Shown here in pieces: positions 53,034 through 60,394 of a DNA stretch of 64,000 nucleotides. The translations under genes were made by a program, and so were the position numbers. Under the pieces are notes generated by a model. The model saw only the letters and a list, made by a program, of their open reading frames with translations. It ran no database searches and had not been told where the DNA came from. Positions within the stretch are counted from its first letter, which is position 1, and each line of letters opens with the position of its first letter. This stretch comes from Selenomonas sp. F0473 (GTDB lineage Bacteria > Bacillota > Negativicutes > Selenomonadales > Selenomonadaceae), in contig NZ_JH992902.1 of the NCBI RefSeq assembly GCF_000315545.1, positions 97,280 through 161,279 on the forward strand, read 5' to 3'.

Positions 53034-54782
53034 ATGGATGAAAAACAAAACGGAGCGCTCAGCCGCAGGAATTTCCTCAAGGGCGGCGCGCTTGCGCTCG
53101 GCGGCTTCGTCGCCGCGCCGGCTCTCCTTGCGGGATGCGCGAAGAATCCGGACGATCATCTCATTCCTCCCGCGCCGCCTGCAGAGCCTCCGCCGCCGCC
53201 CGCGTGGCTCGGCACGGCTCCCGAGATTCCGGATGGAAAGATCGCCGAGGAACGCGTCGCTGATGTGGTAATCGTCGGCGCGGGACTTGCCGGCCTGACC
53301 GCCGCGCGTGCGGCATCGGAACACGGCGTGTCGGTTCTCGTCATGGAACGGGGAAGCACATGGCAGTGCCGCAGCGGGCAGTACGGGACGATCGGCAACC
53401 GCTACCAGCGGGCGCTCGGCATCACGTTTGACAAGAACGAAGCGATCCTTGAGAACATGAAGCAGATGGGCTACCGCTCGGATCAGCGCATGTGGAAGTA
53501 TTGGGCGGATCACAGCGGCGAGGATTTCGACTGGATGCTCGACCTCGCGCCCGCCGTCCATGTGATGAAGGAGACGGATACAGAACTCGACCGCTCGAAG
53601 ATCAATCTCATGATGATGCACTATCCGCTCCCCGCAGGCTACAATCGCGCGGAGGAGAACAGCCCGACCTACCCGACGGTCATGACGCTCCTGCCGAGTC
53701 AGGAGCCGCTTCTAAAACTCGTCTATGAGAAATGCCTCGCGCAGGGGTGCAAGTTTATCTTTGCGACGCGTGCGCGGAAACTCATTCGCGAGGAGGCGGA
53801 CGGGCGTGTGACGGCGGTGATCGGCGAGGATATTCACGGAAATTTCGTGCAGTGCGCGGCGCGCAAGGCCGTTGTCCTTGCAACGGGCGATTACGGGAAC
53901 AACAAAGAGATGATGGGGTATTTCGTGCCGTGGGCGGTCGACTATATGAACGTCTTCCCCAACCGCGACGCGTGGGACAGCCCCACCAATACGGGCGACG
54001 GGCACAAGATGGCGGCGTGGGTCGGCGGGAAGATCGAGGACGGCCCGCATGCGCCGATGATCCACACGCTCGGCGGCCCGCTCGGTGTGGACGCCTATCT
54101 GCTGCTGAACGACGACGGCAAGCGGTTCGTCAACGAGGATATCGGCGGGCAGCAGCTTTCCTGCGCGATCTACCGTCAGCGCGGCGACTATGCGTGGCAG
54201 ATCTTCGACGCGGATTTTCCGCAGCAGCTCGGCGCGATGGGCGTCTCGCACGGCAGCGTCAATCACTGCGTACCCGCCGCCGAGAATCCGAAACTGCCGC
54301 CGGATTGTCAATGGGCGATCGGCCGTACGTCCTACACCTCCGTGGAGGACGTGGAGAAGACGTCGGGACTGGTGAAGGCCGACACGATAGAAGCTCTTGC
54401 GGCGGCGCTCGCACCCGAACGTCCCGCTGTGCAGAAGACAATCCTCGCCGAGATCGCGCGCTACAACAAACTGGCACACGCGCACCATGACGCGGATTTC
54501 GGCAAGGCGGCAAAGCGGCTCTTCCCGATCGAAAAAGCGCCCTTTTATGCGGGCAAGATGCGCGGCGGCGCGCTTCTCGTCAACATGGGCGGGCTGACGG
54601 TGAACCCCGAGGACGGCAACGTGCTCGATCGGCAGTACCACGGCATCCCGGGGCTCTATGCGGCCGGCAATACGCAGGGCGGCCGTTTCGTCGGGGACTA
54701 TCCCGTCGTGACCGCGGGCGTCAGTCACGCCTTTGCGCTCGTCTATGGCCGCCTCGTCGGCAACGTCGTCGGGAAACTGTGA
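53034..54782 (+). CDS. Tat-exported lipoprotein flavoprotein reductase
   Basis: This 582-residue enzyme has a twin-arginine signal (SRRNFLKGGALALGGF) that ends in a lipobox (LLAGC), then a proline-rich tether and a fumarate-reductase-type FAD domain. FAD binding is at VVIVGAGLAGLTAARAASEHG, and the C-terminal FAD contact is IPGLYAAGNTQGGRFVGDYP. It is anchored outside the inner membrane. The HHTMGG segment typical of fumarate reductases is replaced by LLVNMGGL, so fumarate is not the likely substrate. It has no haem domain; the next gene supplies a cytochrome. The ATG at 53034 is set by AAAGGAG. The acceptor could be an unsaturated carboxylate or other organic compound. Confidence 0.88.
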   Translation: MDEKQNGALSRRNFLKGGALALGGFVAAPALLAGCAKNPDDHLIPPAPPAEPPPPPAWLGTAPEIPDGKIAEERVADVVIVGAGLAGLTAARAASEHGVSVLVMERGSTWQCRSGQYGTIGNRYQRALGITFDKNEAILENMKQMGYRSDQRMWKYWADHSGEDFDWMLDLAPAVHVMKETDTELDRSKINLMMMHYPLPAGYNRAEENSPTYPTVMTLLPSQEPLLKLVYEKCLAQGCKFIFATRARKLIREEADGRVTAVIGEDIHGNFVQCAARKAVVLATGDYGNNKEMMGYFVPWAVDYMNVFPNRDAWDSPTNTGDGHKMAAWVGGKIEDGPHAPMIHTLGGPLGVDAYLLLNDDGKRFVNEDIGGQQLSCAIYRQRGDYAWQIFDADFPQQLGAMGVSHGSVNHCVPAAENPKLPPDCQWAIGRTSYTSVEDVEKTSGLVKADTIEALAAALAPERPAVQKTILAEIARYNKLAHAHHDADFGKAAKRLFPIEKAPFYAGKMRGGALLVNMGGLTVNPEDGNVLDRQYHGIPGLYAAGNTQGGRFVGDYPVVTAGVSHAFALVYGRLVGNVVGKL

Positions 54783-54794
54783 GGAGGGGGAACG

Positions 54795-55322
54795 ATGCGA
54801 TTCTTATCGAAACTCAAACAGCCGCGCGTCCTGCTGATCCTCATCGTATGTGCCGCAGCCGCTGGATTCGGCGGGCTGGCAGTTCTTTCGACCGTCAGCG
54901 CGAAGCCCGCGTTCTGCGCGACCTGCCACAATATGCAGCCCGAATATGACAGCTACACGCATGAGGGATTTCTCGCAAAGGCGCATGCGGATGCAGGCGT
55001 GACCTGCCACGACTGCCACGAACCGACGCTTCTGCAGCAGATGAACGAGGGCTGGCTGTTTGTCACGGGAAACTATGAAAACCCAATGCAGAAGTACGGA
55101 TTCACGAATGAGCAGTGTCTTTCCTGCCACAATTTCGAGGAGGTCAAGCGTGCCACCGCGCACTACGGCAAGGAGAACCCGCACGATCCCGTCCACCTCG
55201 CGGGCAACGAGAATCCGCAGCGGTGCATGGACTGCCACAGCGTCCATCACAAGCAGTCCGCGCAGAAATGCAGCGCCTGTCATCCTGTGAGCTGGAAACT
55301 GGATACGAGCTGGGAACAGTGA
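54795..55322 (+). CDS. Membrane-anchored pentahaem cytochrome c (NapC/NirT type)
   Basis: This 175-residue protein has an N-terminal membrane anchor (about residues 12-34) and five CxxCH sites (CATCH, CHDCH, CLSCH, CMDCH, CSACH). It resembles NapC/NirT/NrfH quinol dehydrogenases, which normally have four haems, so the fifth near the C-terminus is notable. It very likely moves electrons from menaquinol to the flavoprotein encoded 12 bases upstream. GAGGAGGGGG precedes the ATG. A strong terminator follows, so the two genes form a complete respiratory module. Confidence 0.92.
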   Translation: MRFLSKLKQPRVLLILIVCAAAAGFGGLAVLSTVSAKPAFCATCHNMQPEYDSYTHEGFLAKAHADAGVTCHDCHEPTLLQQMNEGWLFVTGNYENPMQKYGFTNEQCLSCHNFEEVKRATAHYGKENPHDPVHLAGNENPQRCMDCHSVHHKQSAQKCSACHPVSWKLDTSWEQ

Positions 55323-55323
55323 T

Positions 55324-55361
55324 TATACAAAGAGAGATGCCGCGGCATCTCTCTTTGTATA
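55324..55361 (+). terminator. Terminator after the cytochrome gene
   Basis: A perfect 38-base palindrome (core GAGATGCCG/CGGCATCTC) lies directly after the stop codon; it ends in TTTGTATA. Confidence 0.88.
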
Positions 55362-55433
55362 TCCGGAAAACAGGACGGTTCATTTCAATTGCTATATAAA
55401 TAAAAATAATTATTAAAAAGGTAAAAATATTAG

Positions 55434-55462
55434 TTGACAGGAATAGCCCGTAGTGATATGAT
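55434..55462 (+). promoter_or_regulatory. Strong promoter of ahpC
   Basis: Consensus TTGACA (55434-55439) and TATGAT (55457-55462) are 17 bases apart. An AT-rich palindrome AATAATTATT (55405-55414) lies 20 bases upstream. Confidence 0.85.
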
Positions 55463-55535
55463 GATCCCATCCATAGGACATATCCAATCGGTCGACGCAT
55501 GGGCGGTTGGTTTTAGGAACAAAGGAGGATTTTTA

Positions 55536-56117
55536 ATGTCTCAGATCAATAAGGAAATCGGCGATTTTAAGGTAGATGCGTTCCAGAAGAAGGCGGGGGC
55601 CGCACAGGGCGAGTTCAAGCAGTACACGAAGGCCGATCTTAAGGGCAAGTGGAGCGTGTTCTTCTTCTACCCGGCGGACTTTACGTTTGTCTGCCCGACG
55701 GAGCTCGCGGATCTCCAGGATCAGTATGCGGAGTTCCAGAAACTCGGCTGCGAGATCTTCGGCGTCTCCTGCGACTCCCATTTTGTTCACAAAGCGTGGC
55801 ATGAGAGCTCCGATTTGGTCGGCAAACTCACCTATCCGATGCTCGCGGATCCGACGGCGAAACTCGCACGCGACTTCGACGTCTACATCGAGGAGGACGG
55901 CCGTGCCGAACGCGGCACGTTCGTTGTGAACCCCGAGGGCAGAATCGTTTCCTACGAGGTCAGCGCGGGCAATGTCGGCCGCAACGCCGCAGAACTCCTT
56001 CGCAAGGTACAGGCACTCCAGTTCGTTGCCGAACACGGCGATGAGGTTTGCCCCGCACGCTGGAAGCCGGGCGAAAAGACGCTGAAGCCGAGTTTTGATC
56101 TTGTCGGCAAACTCTAA
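55536..56117 (+). CDS. ahpC: Peroxiredoxin AhpC
   Basis: This 193-residue typical 2-Cys peroxiredoxin reduces hydrogen peroxide and organic peroxides. The peroxidatic Cys is in FFYPADFTFVCPTELADLQ, and the resolving Cys is in EVCPARWKPGEKTL. AAAGGAGG precedes the ATG at 55536. It has a strong promoter and is followed by a terminator, then by its reductase, matching high expression of the peroxidase relative to the reductase. Confidence 0.96.
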   Translation: MSQINKEIGDFKVDAFQKKAGAAQGEFKQYTKADLKGKWSVFFFYPADFTFVCPTELADLQDQYAEFQKLGCEIFGVSCDSHFVHKAWHESSDLVGKLTYPMLADPTAKLARDFDVYIEEDGRAERGTFVVNPEGRIVSYEVSAGNVGRNAAELLRKVQALQFVAEHGDEVCPARWKPGEKTLKPSFDLVGKL

Positions 56118-56130
56118 GACGCTATATAGG

Positions 56131-56164
56131 GCACTTTGCGAGGGCGCTCGTAAAGTGCTTTTTC
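56131..56164 (+). terminator. Terminator between ahpC and its reductase
   Basis: GCACTTTGCGAG pairs with CTCGTAAAGTGC around a 4-base loop, followed by TTTTT. It may be leaky, letting some transcription reach the reductase gene. Confidence 0.85.
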
Positions 56165-56191
56165 TTATGAAGAGACAAAAGAGGTGCACTG

Positions 56192-57823
56192 ATGGATAAA
56201 ATGTATGATGCCGTGATTGTCGGGGGCGGCCCCGCGGGTCTTTCGGCGGCGATTTACCTGGCGCGCGCCAAATGCAAAGTCCTCGTCGTAGAGAAGGAAA
56301 AAACGGGCGGACAGATCACCATCACTGCCGATGTCGTCAACTATCCGGGCCTTGCTAAGATCAGCGGTGCGGAGTTGGCGGCACAGATGGAGCGGCAGGC
56401 GCGCGGCTTCGGCGCGGAGTTCCTTTCCGCCGAGGTGATCGGCTTGAAGCTCGACCAGGACGTGAAGGAACTTGAGACGACGGCGGGAACGGTGCGGGCG
56501 CTCAGCGTCATTCTCGCGACGGGCGCAAATCCGCGCAAGGTCGGGTTTGCCGGAGAGAAACAGTTCCAAGGGCGCGGCGTCGCGTACTGCGCAACCTGCG
56601 ACGCGGAGTTTTTCACGGGGATGGATATCTTCGTCATCGGCGGCGGTATGTCGGCGGTGGAGGAGAGTATGTTCCTCTCGCGCTACGGCAGGTCTGTCAC
56701 GATCCTCGTGCGCGGCGACAAGTTCCGTGCGCCGCAGACCGCGGTGGATGCGCTCGCAAAGTACCCGAACGTCAGCGTGCGGTTCAATACGGTCGTTGAT
56801 GCTGTAGGCGGCGAGACGATGCTCTCTTATGCGGATTTCCGCAACGACGCGACGGGAGAGACGGAAAGATTCGCCCCGCGCGACGGCGAGACATTCGGTC
56901 TCTTTGTCTTTGCGGGGTATATACCGAATACGGGACTCTTCCGCAATCTCGTCGCGCTGAACGAGCAGGGCTACATTCTCACGGATGAGAGACAGGAGAC
57001 AAATGTCAAGGGTGTATTCGCGGCGGGAGACGTCTGCGTCAAGGAGCTGCGTCAGGTCGTTACGGCGGTCTCCGACGGTGCGGTCAGCGCGGTTGCGGCG
57101 GAGCGTCATGCGGCGGCGCTGCACGACAAACTGAATCTGCCGGCGTTCTCGCGCCCCGAAGTCGATACGGCACGGCTCGAGCAGCGTCGGACCTCCATCG
57201 AAAAAGAGGCGGCGGAGGGGAACGAGACGAATTTCATCTCCGCGGAGATCAGAGCGCAGCTGGCCGCGGTGTTTGAGAAATTCGCCGCCCCCGTGAAGGT
57301 TGTCGGTCACTATGATAGCGGCGAGCTCTCGGTAGAACTGCGCGGTTTCATGGATGAGTTCGCGGGGCTCACGGACAAGGTGCGCTACGAGGCGAAGAAC
57401 GATGCAAACGGGCAGCCGGGGGTCGAATTCCTCCATGCCGACGGGACGCCGAGCGGCATCACGTTCCACGCGGTGCCGGGCGGACACGAGTTCAACTCGT
57501 TCATCCTTGCCCTGTATAATGTCGCGGGACCCGGACAGGAAATTCGCCCCGAGACGCAGGAAAAGATCGCGCGCATCACGAAATCTATCGATGTGAAGGT
57601 TCTGATGTCTCTGTCCTGCACGATGTGTCCCGATGTGGTCGCGGCAGTGCAGCGCATCGCATCCCTGTGCGGTAATGTCCGTGCGGACATCTACGATATC
57701 CGGTATTTCCCGGAACTCAAGGAGCAGTACAGCGTTATGAGCGTTCCCTGCATGATCGTGGGGGAGGAGCTGCACTTCGGCAAGAAGAATATCGACGAGA
57801 TCGCCGATATCCTGGCAAAATAA
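56192..57823 (+). CDS. AhpF-like peroxiredoxin reductase with C-terminal glutaredoxin-like domain
   Basis: This 543-residue flavoenzyme has a thioredoxin-reductase part at the N-terminus (FAD site VIVGGGPAGLSAAIYLARA, redox CATC at Cys133/Cys136, NAD site IFVIGGGMSAVEESMFL, GVFAAGDVC). A tandem thioredoxin-fold domain follows at the C-terminus (about residues 335-543), with the redox pair CTMC at Cys476/Cys479. Standard AhpF has this disulfide domain at the N-terminus, so the order is reversed. It presumably passes NAD(P)H electrons to AhpC, encoded just upstream. This arrangement is known as an AhpF-homologue family in anaerobes. Confidence 0.9.
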   Translation: MDKMYDAVIVGGGPAGLSAAIYLARAKCKVLVVEKEKTGGQITITADVVNYPGLAKISGAELAAQMERQARGFGAEFLSAEVIGLKLDQDVKELETTAGTVRALSVILATGANPRKVGFAGEKQFQGRGVAYCATCDAEFFTGMDIFVIGGGMSAVEESMFLSRYGRSVTILVRGDKFRAPQTAVDALAKYPNVSVRFNTVVDAVGGETMLSYADFRNDATGETERFAPRDGETFGLFVFAGYIPNTGLFRNLVALNEQGYILTDERQETNVKGVFAAGDVCVKELRQVVTAVSDGAVSAVAAERHAAALHDKLNLPAFSRPEVDTARLEQRRTSIEKEAAEGNETNFISAEIRAQLAAVFEKFAAPVKVVGHYDSGELSVELRGFMDEFAGLTDKVRYEAKNDANGQPGVEFLHADGTPSGITFHAVPGGHEFNSFILALYNVAGPGQEIRPETQEKIARITKSIDVKVLMSLSCTMCPDVVAAVQRIASLCGNVRADIYDIRYFPELKEQYSVMSVPCMIVGEELHFGKKNIDEIADILAK

Positions 57824-57923
57824 TACCGCATTTCACACGCCCCTGAGCAAGGCGACTGTCGGTAGATATTTGCCGGTATCCATATGTTTTTTGTGTATAT
57901 ATTTTAGTAAAGGAGAGTTCATC

Positions 57924-58457
57924 ATGGAGCTGAAGGGTTCACAGACGGAGAAAAATCTTTGGGCGGCGTTTGCCGGCGAGTCACAGGCGCATACGAAGTA
58001 CCTGTACTACGCGTCGCAGGCGAAGAAGGACGGTTACGTTCAGATTTCGGACATCTTCAACGAGACGGCGGTCAACGAGAAGGCGCACGCCAAGATTTGG
58101 TTCAAACTCGTTGCCGGTATCGGCGATACGAAGGCGAACCTTGCCGCCGCGGCCGCGGGAGAGAACGAAGAGTGGACGAGTATGTATCCCGAGTTCGCAC
58201 GCGTGGCGCGTGAAGAGGGGTTCGACAAGATCGCCCGTCTCTTCGACGCGGTCGGCAAGATTGAGCAGAGGCACGATACGCGCTATCGGATCCTTCTCGA
58301 AAATGTCGAGGAGGGACGCGTGTTCAAGCGCGATGAAAAGATCATCTGGCAGTGCCTGAACTGCGGCTATGTCTGCGAGAGCCCGCAGGCGCCGATGAAG
58401 TGTCCGGTCTGCGAACATCCGCAGTCGTTCTTTCAGCAGGTTGTGCAGAATTACTGA
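57924..58457 (+). CDS. rbr: Rubrerythrin
   Basis: This 177-residue di-iron protein reduces hydrogen peroxide in anaerobes. The ferritin-like part has ExxH-type ligands (AGESQAHTKYLYYA, NETAVNEKAHAKIWFK, KIEQRHDTRYRILL), and the C-terminal rubredoxin centre is CLNCGYVCESPQAPMKCPVCEHP. AAAGGAGAG precedes the ATG at 57924. It continues the oxidative-stress block after ahpC and its reductase, although it may be transcribed separately. Confidence 0.96.
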   Translation: MELKGSQTEKNLWAAFAGESQAHTKYLYYASQAKKDGYVQISDIFNETAVNEKAHAKIWFKLVAGIGDTKANLAAAAAGENEEWTSMYPEFARVAREEGFDKIARLFDAVGKIEQRHDTRYRILLENVEEGRVFKRDEKIIWQCLNCGYVCESPQAPMKCPVCEHPQSFFQQVVQNY

Positions 58458-58460
58458 GGC

Positions 58461-58600
58461 GTGACGCGGGAAGACGTGACGCGGGATTTTTGCGCCTAGC
58501 GTCGTCACTGCGAAAAATTCTGCGGTCGACGTAGGCTTTTGACTACTTCCGCGTCACTTAGGGCTGCGTTACGATGCTGGATTTTCGCGCCTGGCGCCGT
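58461..58600 (+). repeat. Intergenic repeat element, partly palindromic
   Basis: A 25-base unit at 58481-58505 recurs at 58576-58600 with four mismatches (shared core GATTTT, GCGCCT, GCG). GTGACGCGGGA occurs twice (58461-58471, 58476-58486), with an inverted CTTCCGCGTCAC at 58546-58557. No reading frame was recognised. It may be a dispersed repeat. Confidence 0.6.
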
Positions 58601-58618
58601 GATTTTAGACCACATGAA

Positions 58619-58649
58619 AAGGAGCCGTTATACACGGCTCCTTGTTTTT
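58619..58649 (+). terminator. Terminator upstream of thiE
   Basis: AAGGAGCCGT pairs with ACGGCTCCTT around a 5-base loop, followed by GTTTTT. It sits just before the thiE ribosome-binding site, so it may end the upstream transcript or act as a leader attenuator. Confidence 0.75.
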
Positions 58650-58662
58650 GAGGAGAACGCAT

Positions 58663-59361
58663 ATGTCCATGCGAAAGAATTTCGACCTGTCGGCTTATCT
58701 TGTGATCGGTCCTGAGAATACGAACGGGCGACCGGCTGCGCGCACCATCGCGGAGGCTGTGCGGGCGGGCTTTACCTTCGTTCAGATTCGCTCCAAGACG
58801 GCTGAGGCGCGGGAGTTGATTGAGCTTACGCGCGCGGCGGCCGAGGTTATCGCGGCGCAGGAAAAGTCCGAGCGGGTCGCGCTCGTCGTCAACGACCGGC
58901 TCGACGTCGCACTCGCCGCGCGGGACGCGGGGGTAAAGGTGGACGGCGTTCACGTCGGGCAGAGCGATATCCCGCCCGAGACCTGCCGGAAATATTTGGG
59001 CGAGGATGCCGTCGTCGGCCTCTCGGCGCGGACGTCCGCGCTGATCGACTATGTGCGCGCCTGCGATACCTCCTGCATCGACTATTTCGGCGCGGGGCCG
59101 CTGCACGCAACGGCAACGAAACCCGATGCGGGGCGGGATGCGGCGGGACATGTCGTGACGCGCAGCCTCGCGGAACTCTCCGGCCTGCACCGCGCAAGCC
59201 CCCTGCCCGTCGTCGTGGGCGGCGGGGTGAAGGAATGCGACCTCCCTGCGCTGCGGGAGACGGGCGTCGAGGGATTCTTCGTCGTCAGCGCCGTGGCATC
59301 CGCAGCGCATCCCTTCGCAGCGGCGGATGCGCTCGTGCGTGCGTGGCGTGCGCCGAGATGA
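58663..59361 (+). CDS. thiE: Thiamine phosphate synthase ThiE
   Basis: This 232-residue TIM-barrel enzyme couples HMP pyrophosphate and thiazole phosphate into thiamine phosphate. Family motifs are GFTFVQIRSKTAEARE, LVVNDRLDVALAA, VDGVHVGQSDIP, VGLSARTS and DYFGAGPLHATATKPDAG. The ATG at 58663 is supported by GAGGAG at 58649-58655; an ATG at 58669 is close by. No other thiamine gene is in the window, and I saw no TPP riboswitch before it. Confidence 0.92.
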   Translation: MSMRKNFDLSAYLVIGPENTNGRPAARTIAEAVRAGFTFVQIRSKTAEARELIELTRAAAEVIAAQEKSERVALVVNDRLDVALAARDAGVKVDGVHVGQSDIPPETCRKYLGEDAVVGLSARTSALIDYVRACDTSCIDYFGAGPLHATATKPDAGRDAAGHVVTRSLAELSGLHRASPLPVVVGGGVKECDLPALRETGVEGFFVVSAVASAAHPFAAADALVRAWRAPR

Positions 59362-59373
59362 TAGGAGAGCAGT

Positions 59374-60237
59374 TTATTTCTCGTAGTACTTTAGGAGACT
59401 CTGCGTCCCCTCTGTACCGAGCCCTTTGTCCTCGAGGGCGCGGGCCTCTTCGAGCACTTGCTTCAGAACGGGCAGCGTGAGGCCGTTGGCGCTCCCTGTC
59501 TCTACGCCGATATTCATATCCTTGATGAAGTGCTTGAGCATAAAGCCCGGGTCAAAATTACCGTCGAGCGCCATGCGCACCATATGGGACATCTGAAAAC
59601 TCGCCGCGGCGCCGCCCGAGATGGAGGCGAAGACCTTTTCGACGTCGAGCCCCATCGTGCGCGCGTAGGCGAACGCCTCGCAGGCCCCCGCAAGTGTCCC
59701 CGCGATGGCGATTTGGTTCGCCGCCTTGGTTTTTTGTCCCGCGCCCGCGCCGCCTTCGTAGATGATGTTCGACCCCATCGCGGCAAAGACGGGGCGCATC
59801 GCCCGGAACGCATCCTCGTCGCCGCCCACGAGAATGTTCAGCGTCCCCGCGCGCGCCCCCATGTCGCCGCCCGTGACGGGCGCGTCGAGGGCCCGGATGC
59901 CGCGCGTCTTCGCCTCCTCGTAGATGCGCTCAGCGAGGGTGGGAGAGGAGGTCGTCATGTCGGCGGTATACGTGCCGTGCGCGAGGTTTTCGAGAATACC
60001 GTCCGCGCCGAGATAGAGCTCCTCCACATCCTTCGGATAGCCGACGATGGTGATGACCGCGTCCTGTCCCTTAGCGCAGGCGCCGGGCGTGTCGCAGTAA
60101 CGCGCGCCGCGCGCGATGAGGGCGTCCGCCTTTGATTTGGTACGATTGTAGACGCTGAGCTCGTAGCCCGCGTCCATGAGATGCCCCACCATCGGCGCGC
60201 CCATGAGCCCGAGCCCGATAAATCCGATTTTCTTCAT
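59374..60237 (-). CDS. 2-hydroxy-3-oxopropionate reductase (GarR-like)
   Basis: This 287-residue beta-hydroxyacid dehydrogenase has the NAD(P) motif IGFIGLGLMGAPMVGHL, the substrate motif ALDAPVTGGDMGARAGTLNILVGG and the catalytic Lys in AGAGQKTKAANQIAI. The family includes tartronate semialdehyde reductase, 3-hydroxyisobutyrate dehydrogenase and related enzymes. Tartronate semialdehyde reduction to glycerate would connect it to the glycerate kinase at 6.3-7.5 kb. It is convergent with thiE, with only 12 bases between them, and appears monocistronic. Confidence 0.85.
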   Translation of the reverse strand: MKKIGFIGLGLMGAPMVGHLMDAGYELSVYNRTKSKADALIARGARYCDTPGACAKGQDAVITIVGYPKDVEELYLGADGILENLAHGTYTADMTTSSPTLAERIYEEAKTRGIRALDAPVTGGDMGARAGTLNILVGGDEDAFRAMRPVFAAMGSNIIYEGGAGAGQKTKAANQIAIAGTLAGACEAFAYARTMGLDVEKVFASISGGAAASFQMSHMVRMALDGNFDPGFMLKHFIKDMNIGVETGSANGLTLPVLKQVLEEARALEDKGLGTEGTQSLLKYYEK

Positions 60238-60306
60238 CAGAGGTCCTCTCTTTCGTTTCGATGAAATGTTATGTTCAGTGTAACAGGAGAGCGGCGCGCT
60301 GTCTAT

Positions 60307-60334
60307 AAAATCCTGCCTATTTGCAGGATTTTTT
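60307..60334. promoter_or_regulatory. Hairpin in the divergent gap garR-like / MBL
   Basis: AAAATCCTGC pairs with GCAGGATTTT around CTATTT, followed by TT. It is terminator-like on either strand, yet lies upstream of both diverging genes, so its role (leader attenuator?) is unclear. Confidence 0.5.
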
Positions 60335-60394
60335 CATTTGATTTCGAATTTTATAGTACAAGATACGGCGGCGATGAAACGAAGGGAGGACATT

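Noticed and set aside
53034-54782. Annotation as fumarate reductase
   Set aside because: The fold fits, but the HHTMGG segment is not conserved and the end of the protein (GDYPVVTAGVSHAFALVYGR) is unlike RLGGNAI of fumarate reductases.
58458-58662. TPP riboswitch upstream of thiE
   Set aside because: The conserved CUGAGA and GAUAAUGCC-type elements are absent; the region holds repeats and a simple terminator.
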